39,599 bases of DNA from a virus. Below are positions 21,454-28,243 of the stretch, one piece after another (positions within the stretch are counted from its first letter, which is position 1; each line of letters starts with the position of its first letter). The DNA is taken from IMG/VR virus record IMGVR_UViG_3300047667_000742, positions 1 through 39,599 of that record. One strand, 5' to 3'. The notes beneath the pieces are model-generated. The model was not told where the DNA came from. It saw only the letters and a list, made by a program, of their open reading frames with translations, and did not search any database. Both the position numbers and the translations under genes were made by a program.

Positions 21454-22475
21454 CAAAAAGGCACCTCCACATCAGGAAGCTGTACGAAAATACTTTTATC
21501 AATATCCTCTGTATCTGCATCCATCAATACTTTCGTGAGCCTTGCAATCATAGGCTCAGTCAACTTCACATCAAGGAACTTCTCTTGGGCATCCTCTTCA
21601 ACCCGACTTTCATAAAATGACTTCATTCTTTTTGGTAGGTTAGCACCAGAGTGGAACCGATAGCCTACCATAGCAACCCAAGTGGATCCTTCATCACCGT
21701 ATCCTATGTCCCAAGGAAGGTCTCCTTCATAAGTCTCTTCATCAACCCTATCCATGATCATATTTAGTTTATCGATGTCTGTTATAGACTGAAGAGCCTT
21801 CATGATATAAATCTGGTCTGAGTAAGTGTACTTAGAAGTCCTATCTTCTGTAAGTGTTACACCACCTGTGAGATTGTAAGTGAACATCGTTGGTTTACAA
21901 TCAGTGACTCTAAGTCCACGGAAAAAGATGTGTTCGGCTGGCTGATTGAAAATTTGAACGTATTCATTCTCGCAGATCAACTCCATGTTATCTGGCATGA
22001 AGATGACTTGCTCGTTGTAGGCGTTTTCCATTTCTTCACACTCGATGACAATTCTGGTATGATCTTTATATCCAACAAAACCAAATTCTACATTATCTTG
22101 AACTGTAGACCATCCATCTTCATCTCGTGTGTTGCTCTCCAACTCGCGGACAGCCATCCATGGCTCCCAATGTTTGCCGAGCTCTGTCGTGAAAGCCAGC
22201 TTCTCATATGACCAGCGTTTTAGCGGGGAGTTCCGCTTTCGCATACGGATCATCCCGAACTCTTTGCCACGGAAGTCTTCCGCTTTGACATAGAATTCAT
22301 ATTCAACCGTACCCAAGAAAAGGCGAAAGGTGCCACCTAAACGCAGTGTCACTGCAATCGCATATTTGAGACCAGTACCAAAGAAACCAATCGGGTTCTG
22401 CCCTAGCTTTACATTGATACCAAAAGTAGTCGCGGCTTCTAACGGCATGAGTCCTTCGTTTTCAAAGATAATCAT
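21453..22475 (-). CDS. Conserved phage protein with GHKL-like ATP-binding signature
   Basis: 340 residues. An early NPIGFFGTGLKYAIAVTLRL motif (about residues 27-46) resembles the G-x-G-L lid motif of GHKL ATPases (gyrase, Hsp90, MutL, histidine kinase), and ENEGLMPLEAATTFGINVK could hold the preceding helix. LAFTTELGKHWEPWMAVREL is a strongly conserved-looking segment. I recall this protein from several phages without assigned function. It is coupled to a 20-residue peptide upstream and a membrane protein downstream. ATPase activity is a guess. Confidence 0.6.
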   Translation of the reverse strand: MIIFENEGLMPLEAATTFGINVKLGQNPIGFFGTGLKYAIAVTLRLGGTFRLFLGTVEYEFYVKAEDFRGKEFGMIRMRKRNSPLKRWSYEKLAFTTELGKHWEPWMAVRELESNTRDEDGWSTVQDNVEFGFVGYKDHTRIVIECEEMENAYNEQVIFMPDNMELICENEYVQIFNQPAEHIFFRGLRVTDCKPTMFTYNLTGGVTLTEDRTSKYTYSDQIYIMKALQSITDIDKLNMIMDRVDEETYEGDLPWDIGYGDEGSTWVAMVGYRFHSGANLPKRMKSFYESRVEEDAQEKFLDVKLTEPMIARLTKVLMDADTEDIDKSIFVQLPDVEVPF

Positions 22476-22534
22476 TTATCTTTCCTTCTGATCCTGCTTT
22501 TAAGCAGTCTTAGGTTTTTAGTTTTCACGCTCAT
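22472..22534 (-). CDS. 20-residue basic peptide
   Basis: A 63-base frame with ATG 22534 on an ATGA overlap and TGA at 22472 forming another ATGA with the 340-residue gene. GGGGAAAACAAA precedes the ATG. The peptide has nine Lys/Arg (MSVKTKNLRLLKSR start). It fills an otherwise empty 56-base gap exactly and follows the overlap habit of this genome, which is why I list it. It may act only to couple translation. Confidence 0.4.
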   Translation of the reverse strand: MSVKTKNLRLLKSRIRRKDK

Positions 22535-22710
22535 TTTGTTTTCCCCAAATTTATAATAATCACTATTGCCACTACGATTGCTGCGGGCCAGAAAAACAAC
22601 AGACAGAAGCCAAACAAGATCCAAAGTAAAACTGTCGGATCGTTAACTTTCTTCTTGTTAGGATTTACTCTAATCCTATTGCGAAGCTCTTCTCTGTGTT
22701 TATCTTTCAT
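22531..22710 (-). CDS. Small membrane protein
   Basis: 59 residues with a basic N-terminus (KDKHREELRNRIRVNPNKKK) and one long hydrophobic stretch (VLLWILFGFCLLFFWPAAIV and beyond), probably a helical hairpin or a single long membrane helix. ATG 22710 overlaps the previous stop and follows AGGAG. Possibly a holin-like or membrane-remodelling protein, but no evidence beyond topology. Confidence 0.65.
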   Translation of the reverse strand: MKDKHREELRNRIRVNPNKKKVNDPTVLLWILFGFCLLFFWPAAIVVAIVIIINLGKTK

Positions 22711-22967
22711 ACCGGAACTCCTACGTATCCATGTTCTACAAAACCATCAGCGAATAATGTAGAGTTAACTTCACCAGAAGTTTTAATTTCGTCGAACCAC
22801 ACGTTAAAGTTCATTATGCTGAAGTGTTTCACAGGTATGATGGGTGTGAACTCTCGAGCACAGACTCTCATAACAAGATCTCCACCATTAGTCTTAAACA
22901 CATCACCATAAAGCCATTCGTTATTGCATATAAGGTGAACATGCGCTCCGGTTTTCAAACAATTCAT
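22707..22967 (-). CDS. Hypothetical protein
   Basis: 86 residues, beta-rich: GAHVHLICNNEWLYGDVFKT, then DLVMRVCAREFTPIIPVKHF. It resembles a small barrel. ATG 22967 follows GGAGGCTACCAAA and the promoter at 22993-23034; it heads the run to 20991. Unknown. Confidence 0.65.
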   Translation of the reverse strand: MNCLKTGAHVHLICNNEWLYGDVFKTNGGDLVMRVCAREFTPIIPVKHFSIMNFNVWFDEIKTSGEVNSTLFADGFVEHGYVGVPV

Positions 22968-22992
22968 TTTGGTAGCCTCCTTAGCTGTAATT

Positions 22993-23034
22993 AGTATGCG
23001 CCATGGAGGCTACCTGTGACAAGTTCTACTTATC
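22993..23034 (-). promoter_or_regulatory. Promoter module for the operon starting at 22967
   Basis: GACAAGTTCTACTTATC at 23018-23034; on the minus strand TTGTCA, 18 bases, CATACT. The spacer contains GGTAGCCTCC, the exact inverse of the GGAGGCTACC leader downstream. Confidence 0.65.
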
Positions 23035-23344
23035 GCGTATGTTTCACGGTCTCGAGCATCCGGTGCTGTTTCACCTTGCGGCGGGCCATGTGACGGAATA
23101 CCTGACGAGTAGGCTCAATCTCTGGATATTTGATCTTGGCGTTCGCTTTGCGTTTTGCAGTCAAGCGGTCGATCGCTCGATACAGACCGTTCCGTTCCGG
23201 CTCTGGAGAGTTGTTCGAGATGTTCCAGTTGTTCTGAATCAAAATTTCAGCCTCAGTAAACCCAGACCGAGAGGTTCCAAAGAAAGTTCCTTTCGTACGG
23301 AAACGACGTGCGATTTTCTTTGCGATGCGTGACATCAATGACAT
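23030..23344 (-). CDS. Basic hypothetical protein
   Basis: 104 residues, strongly basic: SRIAKKIARRFRTKG at the start and HMARRKVKQHRMLETVKHTR at the end, with a DRLTAKRKANAKIKYPEIEP middle. It probably binds nucleic acid. AAAAGGATATCCTA precedes ATG 23344. It is coupled to the DUF2786 gene and shares its operon. Confidence 0.65.
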   Translation of the reverse strand: MSLMSRIAKKIARRFRTKGTFFGTSRSGFTEAEILIQNNWNISNNSPEPERNGLYRAIDRLTAKRKANAKIKYPEIEPTRQVFRHMARRKVKQHRMLETVKHTR

Positions 23345-24066
23345 TAGGATATCCTTTTCGTATTTGATTGTTGACGTGAGATTGGTCGTTGAAGGTTGAC
23401 TTTACCACCTGCGGCTTGACCTTGACCATAGGCATCCATGTTCGCTTTCATGCTACGAGAGTTACTTTTGCGAAGTTTAATGTCTGGCAGCATGGATTCC
23501 ATTCCTTGCTCTACAAGTGCCATTTTGATTTCCACGAGATCGTTGCCAGTGCTGTCTGATTGAACCACTCTGCTGTCAATGATTTCTTTGATTTTATCAT
23601 TAACCCGCTCAGCAAAGCCCATCATGAAGGACCAGTATTGTGTGTGACGGCTCGCGCTTCCCTTTGGGTTCGTCGCAAGGAACTCTTTCCAGCCCCTATC
23701 CATGCTGTCGTGGATAAGCCCAAGAAGGAACTCAGCCATCTCGACATCATTTATCATACCAAACATCTTGAGATGCTTCTTGGAGTTTGTGGAAGATGTC
23801 CAAGGTTTGACATTGCAAAAACGACCGATGGTCACAGCGCAGTATTTCTGAGAAGGGTGAATTATCTTCTGCTTCTGGGTAAAAGACCCTTCACGCATAT
23901 CACGTGAGAATTCTACAGACTTGAGATCAGCCTCGGTAATACCGTGCTTCTCCATCAGCTTTTCAGCAATGGCCAGCGCAGCTATGGCTTCATCTTCTGT
24001 CGCGCCGCGCTCAGGGATTTTAGCCTTGAGCGCGGCAATCTTTGCGATCATGTCGTCATTTTTCAT
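23344..24066 (-). CDS. DUF2786-type protein
   Basis: 240 residues. The N-terminal KIAALKAKIPERGATEDEAI, AALAIAEKLMEKHGIT is the DUF2786 signature (a K-I-x-x-L-x-x-K helix, then A-x-x-x-A-x-x-L-x-x-x-H-x-I/L). The middle (KYCAVTIGRFCNVKPWTSS, VEMAEFLLGLIHDSMDRG, SFMMGFAERVNDKI) fits the accompanying phage domain. The C-terminus is basic and Gly/Gln-rich. The function is unknown. AGGCTACC precedes the ATG. Confidence 0.8.
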   Translation of the reverse strand: MKNDDMIAKIAALKAKIPERGATEDEAIAALAIAEKLMEKHGITEADLKSVEFSRDMREGSFTQKQKIIHPSQKYCAVTIGRFCNVKPWTSSTNSKKHLKMFGMINDVEMAEFLLGLIHDSMDRGWKEFLATNPKGSASRHTQYWSFMMGFAERVNDKIKEIIDSRVVQSDSTGNDLVEIKMALVEQGMESMLPDIKLRKSNSRSMKANMDAYGQGQAAGGKVNLQRPISRQQSNTKRIS

Positions 24067-24072
24067 GGTAGC

Positions 24073-24228
24073 CTACTCTTCGTCGGTTGGTGTGAACATG
24101 CCCTCTAGGTAGTGATCAGGGGCAATGGTGTATCCAAGTTGGATGAAAGAATCTGCGGCCCACGCCCGCAAAAGGTTTAGAAAGTGCGAATCTGCGACCC
24201 ACGCCCGCAAAAGGTTTAGAAAGTGCAT
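24073..24228 (-). CDS. 51-residue protein with an in-frame duplication
   Basis: ATG 24228 is seven bases after AAAGGA, and a strong promoter module lies at 24255-24295. The protein begins M then HFLNLLRAWVADS followed by HFLNLLRAWAADS, two 13-residue copies encoded by a 39-base tandem repeat, then SFIQLGYTIAPDHYLEG. It ends at TAG 24073. The repeat looks like an amphipathic helix. Unknown function, likely real given its promoter, ribosome site and exact fit before the next gene. Confidence 0.6.
   Translation of the reverse strand: MHFLNLLRAWVADSHFLNLLRAWAADSFIQLGYTIAPDHYLEGMFTPTDEE
24149..24226. repeat. 39-base tandem duplication
   Basis: 24149-24187 and 24188-24226 are identical except for one G/A difference. 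The unit length is a multiple of three, so the frame of the 51-residue gene is kept. Confidence 0.9.
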
Positions 24229-24254
24229 TGATTAATCCTTTGTTTATACTACTT

Positions 24255-24295
24255 AATATAACCTTAGGACTACCCAATGACAAGTATTACTTATC
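24255..24295 (-). promoter_or_regulatory. Promoter module for the operon starting at 24228
   Basis: GACAAGTATTACTTATC at 24279-24295; on the minus strand TTGTCA, 17 bases, TATATT. Strong match. Confidence 0.7.
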
Positions 24296-24527
24296 CTGTC
24301 GGAAACAGGTACTTGTCAACAGAGTACGGAGTCAACGCGATCCGCACTTTGTTTGTCTTGTTTGGACTTTCAGCGTAGGCCACGAATCCACCTGTTGCGA
24401 TGTTATCAAACGGCCATTCCATATTGATACGGCTCAAAATGAAGCTCTCAGAACATTTTCCAGGATTGATGATTTTAAGAATTTTCACAACTTGCTGTAG
24501 TTCATGTTCGTAAATTTCTGGCAGCAT
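24291..24527 (-). CDS. Hypothetical protein
   Basis: 78 residues: a helix (EIYEHELQQVVKILKI), then PGKCSESFILSRINMEWPF and a beta end (RIALTPYSVDKYLFPTG). AGGAGACTACC precedes ATG 24527; promoter at 24553-24593. The last codons lie in the next promoter palindrome. Unknown. Confidence 0.65.
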   Translation of the reverse strand: MLPEIYEHELQQVVKILKIINPGKCSESFILSRINMEWPFDNIATGGFVAYAESPNKTNKVRIALTPYSVDKYLFPTG

Positions 24528-24552
24528 GGTAGTCTCCTAATTGCTATAATTT

Positions 24553-24593
24553 ATAGTAACTCGGGAATTGGCAAAAGACAAGTGCTATTTATC
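24553..24593 (-). promoter_or_regulatory. Promoter module for the gene at 24291-24527
   Basis: GACAAGTGCTATTTATC at 24577-24593; on the minus strand TTGTCT, 17 bases, TACTAT. Confidence 0.65.
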
Positions 24594-24955
24594 GCAAAGC
24601 GGCGGGGCCGACCCAACTACCTATGGATCGACCCCTATTGCTTTGATTAAAAATCAAGTGCTCATTCAAGAGCAGCACCTATGACTTTCTGACCACTGAG
24701 GTTCCGTCAATCTTACCAAATGCGCTCTACCACTGAGCTACCCGCCAGCAGTCCAACGAAAGGGTGTTGGATGGCGGGGCTGGATTCGAACCAACGACTT
24801 CATTGTTTAAGAAACCTCTTGTCTCCAGTCACTTTGTTTCTCACATTGAGGGGCATAAGTCTCTCAAATATGAGTCACGGGAATTGATTTCCTCCTTAGA
24901 GTTTTCCACCCGCATAGTTCAGTCTCAGTCTCAGTCTATCCCCTATGGGATGAGT
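24594..24955 (-). ncRNA. Structured non-coding RNA locus, possibly an intron-like RNA around a permuted tRNA
   Basis: No gene fits these 362 bases. On the minus strand a tRNA-like core is flanked on both sides by sequence that can fold. GTGCTGCTC pairs with its partner at 24658-24678, and TTGATT/AATCAA sits at 24643-24657. GAGGTT (from 24813-24818) pairs with AACCTC (from 24698-24703) across the core. The upstream flank carries GCGGGTGGAAAACTC (24899-24913), AATTCCCGTGACTC (24872-24885), a CTCA/TGAG hairpin (24863-24874) and GAGAGACTTATG (24854-24865). That order and wording resemble the P, Q and R core elements of a group I intron. A permuted intron-exon arrangement is a hypothesis. Confidence 0.35.
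24719..24805 (-). tRNA. Circularly permuted tRNA-like domain (3' half precedes 5' half)
   Basis: On the minus strand the 3' half comes first. It has variable AAGTC (24796-24800), T-stem GTTGG/CCAGC around TTCGAAT (24779-24795), acceptor CCCGCCA (24772-24778), then T and an encoded CCA (24768-24771). After 20 bases the 5' half follows: acceptor TGGCGGG (24741-24747), TA, D-stem GCTC/GAGC around AGTGGTA, G, then CATT (24719-24722), which pairs with AATG (24801-24804). All seven acceptor pairs form. The joint folds as TCCAAC/GTTGGA. Beyond CATT/AATG no normal anticodon loop is seen, so amino acid identity is unknown and the anticodon arm may be replaced or interrupted. Confidence 0.55.
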
Positions 24956-25699
24956 TTAGCCTTGGATATATCCGAAGATTTCCTTAGCAATGCTTAGATC
25001 TTTGACGTCAACAGTGTTCGCTCGTTGGCGAGCCTTCTTGACAGCCGAGATCATTTTGTCACACCGAAGCATCATAGCCGATTTCTCATGCGGCGTGATC
25101 ATGCTCGAAGTGTGCGTTGTTTCAATACGAGCAACGGAAACGTCTTCGTTCCATTTCTCCACTTGGGCTGGGTGCTCTTTCGTTGGCTCCACCAGGATTC
25201 GTGACTTAAGAGACTTTTCAGTCTTCATTGACACAGTGGCTTCCGAACGATAGGTTCCTTCACCAAGATTGGCGTCTGGTGTCCATTTTATAGACATTTC
25301 CAGAGTTGGAATGTTAAGGATCATTTCCCGAACAGCTTTGAGGCGGCTCTCCATACCCAAAAGGAAGGTCGCTGGGACATCTTTGAGGATGATCGCACCA
25401 TCCACAACGAGGTCTGCTCGAGCACGACCATTGGCTTCTTCAAGTTGCAACAGAGCATCATAGTGGCGACCCACGCTTTTGAAAGCGTGATCAAGCTTGT
25501 CGGCGACTGTGGTCACCATCTGCTTGTTTTCTACAGTGTTTTCACCTTCGCGGCTGCTTTCAAAGAAATTCACTGTTTTAGACTGACCACGAAAATGGTC
25601 AGGTTTTTTCGCAAACACAGTACTAGTCTCAGTGGTCACAGCTTGGGCTGCGTTGGTGGTGTCAGCCATTACTGCCAACAACTCATGAAGTTTCGCCAT
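24956..25699 (-). CDS. DUF7873-like phage protein
   Basis: 247 residues. MAKLHELLAVMADTT at the start, then FAKKPDHFRGQSKTV, DVPATFLLGMESRLKAVREM, KWTPDANLGEGTYRSEATVS, EHPAQVEKWNEDVSVARIET and VKKARQRAN form the ordered pattern I associate with DUF7873, a family found in phages and actinobacterial or proteobacterial prophages. The function is unknown. GGAGATAGTAATA precedes the ATG, with the promoter at 25736-25776. The structured RNA lies directly downstream and is probably co-transcribed. Confidence 0.75.
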   Translation of the reverse strand: MAKLHELLAVMADTTNAAQAVTTETSTVFAKKPDHFRGQSKTVNFFESSREGENTVENKQMVTTVADKLDHAFKSVGRHYDALLQLEEANGRARADLVVDGAIILKDVPATFLLGMESRLKAVREMILNIPTLEMSIKWTPDANLGEGTYRSEATVSMKTEKSLKSRILVEPTKEHPAQVEKWNEDVSVARIETTHTSSMITPHEKSAMMLRCDKMISAVKKARQRANTVDVKDLSIAKEIFGYIQG

Positions 25700-25735
25700 T
25701 ATTACTATCTCCGTTATGTTTAATTCTGATAAGGT

Positions 25736-25776
25736 ATATTAACTTTGTGTATTGCCAGTGACAAATTCTTTTTGTC
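25736..25776 (-). promoter_or_regulatory. Promoter module for the gene at 24956-25699
   Basis: GACAAATTCTTTTTGTC at 25760-25776 (perfect GACAAA/TTTGTC arms); on the minus strand TTGTCA, 17 bases, TAATAT. It lies inside the 3' end of the gene at 25739. Confidence 0.7.
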
Positions 25777-26008
25777 TTCCAAAATTCATTATTTTAATGG
25801 TAGTTCCTTGAGATCCACCAAGACCGTTATCTACGTCTGGGCAGTCGTACGCCCAAGCGTGGAACTGTGGAACTTTTATCCAATCATAGTTATACCACCA
25901 CTCTGTCGCTCGTTCTCTTTGAAATTTACCCCACGACTCCCGAGCAGTTATAGGAGGTTTCCCGCCCATGCCTTTGAGAAGCTTCTCTTTGAGCTGTTCA
26001 TGGTTCAT
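25739..26008 (-). CDS. Hypothetical protein
   Basis: 89 residues: HEQLKEKLLKGMGGKPPITA, then a Trp/Tyr-rich segment RERATEWWYNYDWIKVPQFH and a Gly-rich stretch. ATGA overlap with the gene upstream. The last 12 codons contain the promoter module of the next gene. Unknown. Confidence 0.6.
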   Translation of the reverse strand: MNHEQLKEKLLKGMGGKPPITARESWGKFQRERATEWWYNYDWIKVPQFHAWAYDCPDVDNGLGGSQGTTIKIMNFGRQKEFVTGNTQS

Positions 26009-26253
26009 GCGTCTACCAGAGCCTTTCTTGTCACTTCAACACCCTCGGCTAAGGCTTTCTTCGCCCATCTGGTTGCAATATATTTGTGATCGTCGTATGG
26101 TCTCGGACAAATCTCTACTATCCAATCTTCGGTTATTTCAATTACCATTCCTTCAAAGATACGTCGTCTTGAGGTATCCTCAAACTCACAATCTACTTTA
26201 ACCCAATCACCAATTTCAGGACAACCTTTATACCGCCAAGGACCCCAACTCAT
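26005..26253 (-). CDS. Hypothetical small barrel protein
   Basis: 82 residues: CPEIGDWVKVDCEFEDTSRR, IFEGMVIEITEDWIVEICPR, then a helical end (KKALAEGVEVTRKALVDA). The D-W-V-K-V then G-x-V-I-E-I strands suggest an SH3- or Tudor-like barrel. ATGA overlap with ligase; same operon. Unknown. Confidence 0.6.
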   Translation of the reverse strand: MSWGPWRYKGCPEIGDWVKVDCEFEDTSRRRIFEGMVIEITEDWIVEICPRPYDDHKYIATRWAKKALAEGVEVTRKALVDA

Positions 26254-27209
26254 TTGAACATATCCAATTGCTCTTCATCCATGTCTAGGTGATCACGAAT
26301 CCCAAGGAACTGAGGAAAACGTGGCTTATCTTTCACACCGATCTTAAAGTATTTGATCTTTGCAATTTTACCGACCAACTCATTTCGCCGATCCCAGTAA
26401 CCTTGTCTGCTTCTTTGGGTAAATCCCTCCCCACCACCAACGCGGCCATCAAAGTCACGACCATCCCACAGTTTCCCTGATATCTCAAAGCCACCAAGAG
26501 TTCCTTTGCCGAGCAAGTTCTCTTTGTGTCCAGACCGTTGAGTATTCCCAAGAGCATTTGTCTTAGCTTCGTTGGTATTCTCATTCTCTTCGTAGAAACC
26601 TGTGATGAGAACTTCTGTATCTATCCAGCCTCCCTCTTTCATCTTGATGCACTCACACTGCACCGGAGAACCTCGGCCAAATTTATAGTAGGAGTCTGGT
26701 CTACGTAGAATAATTCCTTCATGCCCAAGAAGGGTCTGCTCTTCATAGAATTCCCACACCTCCTCCATAGTGTGAAACAGAGTTGTCTCAGCGGGCAAGA
26801 CTTTGACTTGTCCAACCTTGTTATCAATCCAGAAATTACCACAGATCTCTTCAAAGACTTCCATTCGTTCTTCGAAGGTTCCTGGTTCATCCCATTTATC
26901 AAACACATAAAACCGCATGTCTTCATGAGGTTTATTAAACGACATGACAGCAGAGTCTGTGCGAGAATAGCATCCTGAAGCATGTGGATCACCGCAGATG
27001 ATCTCACCATCTAAGCCTCGCAGCATATCTTTGTTATGGGCAAAGAACGATTGAAGCTGCTCTGATCTGGCAGCTTTCAAAGATCTGGTAGAAGCAATTC
27101 CAGAATGGTTCTCGAAAATACGAATTCCATCGTACTTAATCTGTCCGTAAATAGGAAGCTGCTTTGCAACTTTCTCTTCAAAGAATTTTCCTGCTAATAG
27201 TGGTTTCAT
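26250..27209 (-). CDS. ATP-dependent DNA ligase
   Basis: 319 residues. Adenylation motif I KYDGIR with lysine near residue 25, then the TRSLK motif, DGEI (motif III), YVFDKWD, EGIILRRP (motif IV) and IKMKEGGW (motif V), in the right order. The C-terminal third is an OB-fold with KYFKIGVKDKPRFPQFLGIR. The size matches T7-type phage ligases, which seal nicks during replication and recombination. Start ATG 27209 (GGAAAAC upstream) overlaps the previous gene by 32 bases. Confidence 0.92.
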   Translation of the reverse strand: MKPLLAGKFFEEKVAKQLPIYGQIKYDGIRIFENHSGIASTRSLKAARSEQLQSFFAHNKDMLRGLDGEIICGDPHASGCYSRTDSAVMSFNKPHEDMRFYVFDKWDEPGTFEERMEVFEEICGNFWIDNKVGQVKVLPAETTLFHTMEEVWEFYEEQTLLGHEGIILRRPDSYYKFGRGSPVQCECIKMKEGGWIDTEVLITGFYEENENTNEAKTNALGNTQRSGHKENLLGKGTLGGFEISGKLWDGRDFDGRVGGGEGFTQRSRQGYWDRRNELVGKIAKIKYFKIGVKDKPRFPQFLGIRDHLDMDEEQLDMFK

Positions 27210-27378
27210 TATGAAGTTTTCCTTCTTTACAAATTAGAATTTTATCAGGTGACACCCACCCGCTAGGAAAAGTGGTATTTCGGAAAATAGCATTTTCTGC
27301 TATTGAAAGTAAGCCTTTATCGTTTTCATCGACAGGCTCCCAACATTCACCTTCTGACCATACAGCTAAATGTTTCAT
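27178..27378 (-). CDS. Hypothetical protein
   Basis: 66 residues with Trp and acidic residues: LAVWSEGECWEPVDENDKGL, FPSGWVSPDKILICKEGKLH. It starts on the ATGA of the preceding gene with GGGCGAGGG before it, and its stop lies 32 bases inside the ligase. Unknown. Confidence 0.6.
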   Translation of the reverse strand: MKHLAVWSEGECWEPVDENDKGLLSIAENAIFRNTTFPSGWVSPDKILICKEGKLHNETTISRKIL

Positions 27379-27572
27379 TCAACCCTCGCCCATGTTAGAG
27401 GTCCATCGTAGTTAAAATCGTCGCCGTTTGCCAACAGCTTGTCTTGGGTTTCATACCAATCATTCCTGTGCTCTTTGAACGTAATGTCAGGAACTGGCTC
27501 GTGAAACACATTATTAAACTCGTTAACAAGTGGCAGCAAGGAACATTCTTTGTGGTTTTTGCAGTTTAGCAT
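27375..27572 (-). CDS. Hypothetical protein
   Basis: 65 residues from ATG 27572, directly after GGAGGCTACC. The frame stays open a further 129 bases, but that stretch is the promoter and GC-rich hairpin region. MLNCKNHKECSLLPLVNEFN at the start holds two Cys and a His; the rest is acidic (ITFKEHRNDWYETQDKLL). Heads the ligase operon. Confidence 0.65.
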   Translation of the reverse strand: MLNCKNHKECSLLPLVNEFNNVFHEPVPDITFKEHRNDWYETQDKLLANGDDFNYDGPLTWARVE

Positions 27573-27596
27573 GGTAGCCTCCAATAAATGAACCTT

Positions 27597-27638
27597 ATTG
27601 TAGCACGGTGGCCACCAAGTTGACCAAACCTTTGTATC
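27597..27638 (-). promoter_or_regulatory. Promoter module for the ligase operon
   Basis: GACCAAACCTTTGTATC at 27622-27638, a divergent copy; on the minus strand TGGTCA, 18 bases, TACAAT (27597-27602). Confidence 0.55.
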
Positions 27639-27662
27639 CCTGCCCCATATGGCGGGGCAGGG
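27638..27662 (-). terminator. GC-rich hairpin upstream of the ligase-operon promoter
   Basis: CCCTGCCCC and GGGGCAGGG pair perfectly over nine bases with a 7-base loop. It lies between the end of the gene at 27732 and the promoter, so it may end the upstream transcript; no U-run follows. It sits in a GC-rich patch (27600-27720). Confidence 0.45.
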
Positions 27663-27731
27663 AGGGCCTTGAACGCTGTAAGGGTAGGGTAGGTAGGGCA
27701 ACAGCCACCAGCACGCCCCTAGAGGTCCTAA

Positions 27732-27935
27732 CTAACGTCCGCCACAATATTCACATGGTTCATTTTTGTCAGTTTTAACAAGATCTCCTCCAACCATATC
27801 ACCTTTGCAATTTACACCACTTTGATTAACATAGTTATTAGTTCTAGAGACAGAAGCGAACATAGTTTTTGAAGTTATTTTTCGTACATACCAACCGATA
27901 GCAAATCCTAAGATAAACAACGCTAATTCATTCAT
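27732..27935 (-). CDS. Small membrane-anchored protein with Cys tail
   Basis: 67 residues. One N-terminal membrane helix (LALFILGFAIGWYVRKI), then NQSGVNCKGDMVGGDLV and a C-terminal CEYCGG pair. It is coupled by ATGA to the DUF6283-like gene. Unknown function. Confidence 0.6.
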   Translation of the reverse strand: MNELALFILGFAIGWYVRKITSKTMFASVSRTNNYVNQSGVNCKGDMVGGDLVKTDKNEPCEYCGGR

Positions 27936-28243
27936 TTATTTTTATCCTCATGATGTTCTATAAATTCCCAAGAACCGCTAAAATACTCCTTGATATTAGA
28001 GGGAGTTTCTTCAACGGCTTCTCCGATCTCAGAAAACGGATCTAGTCCAGTCTTGTATCCATTCGCTAACATTTGTATCTGCCCAAAACAGAGATCTTCC
28101 TGCTCTGGGCAAATGTGAGGTTCGTGTCCACCGTCCATCGTGTGATGTTTGAATACGAAATCGAATATTACAGTGTCGGCGATTTTTAGTTTCTCAGAGT
28201 CTCTTAAATAAGGACAATCAAAACATGGTGATGTACAAGCCAT
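27932..28243 (-). CDS. DUF6283-like small Cys protein
   Basis: 103 residues. CTSPCFDCPYLRD at the start (C-x-x-C-P-Y/W with basic and acidic residues following), then a central HEPHICPEQEDLCFGQIQML (C-P-E and C-x-G) matches the DUF6283 pattern, probably binding zinc. The rest is acidic. TAATG overlap with the primase-helicase and GGAGG ribosome site. Confidence 0.6.
   Translation of the reverse strand: MACTSPCFDCPYLRDSEKLKIADTVIFDFVFKHHTMDGGHEPHICPEQEDLCFGQIQMLANGYKTGLDPFSEIGEAVEETPSNIKEYFSGSWEFIEHHEDKNK

Noticed and set aside
24150-24227. CRISPR-like repeat pair
   Set aside because: Only two contiguous copies with no spacer; it is an in-frame tandem duplication within a gene.
24629-24690. 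tRNA-Lys-like segment with a GCTC/GAGC D-arm and a TTTTTAA loop carrying anticodon UUU
   Set aside because: No T-arm with a TTCRA loop follows and no acceptor strands pair around it; the two hairpins are better explained as part of the larger structured RNA.
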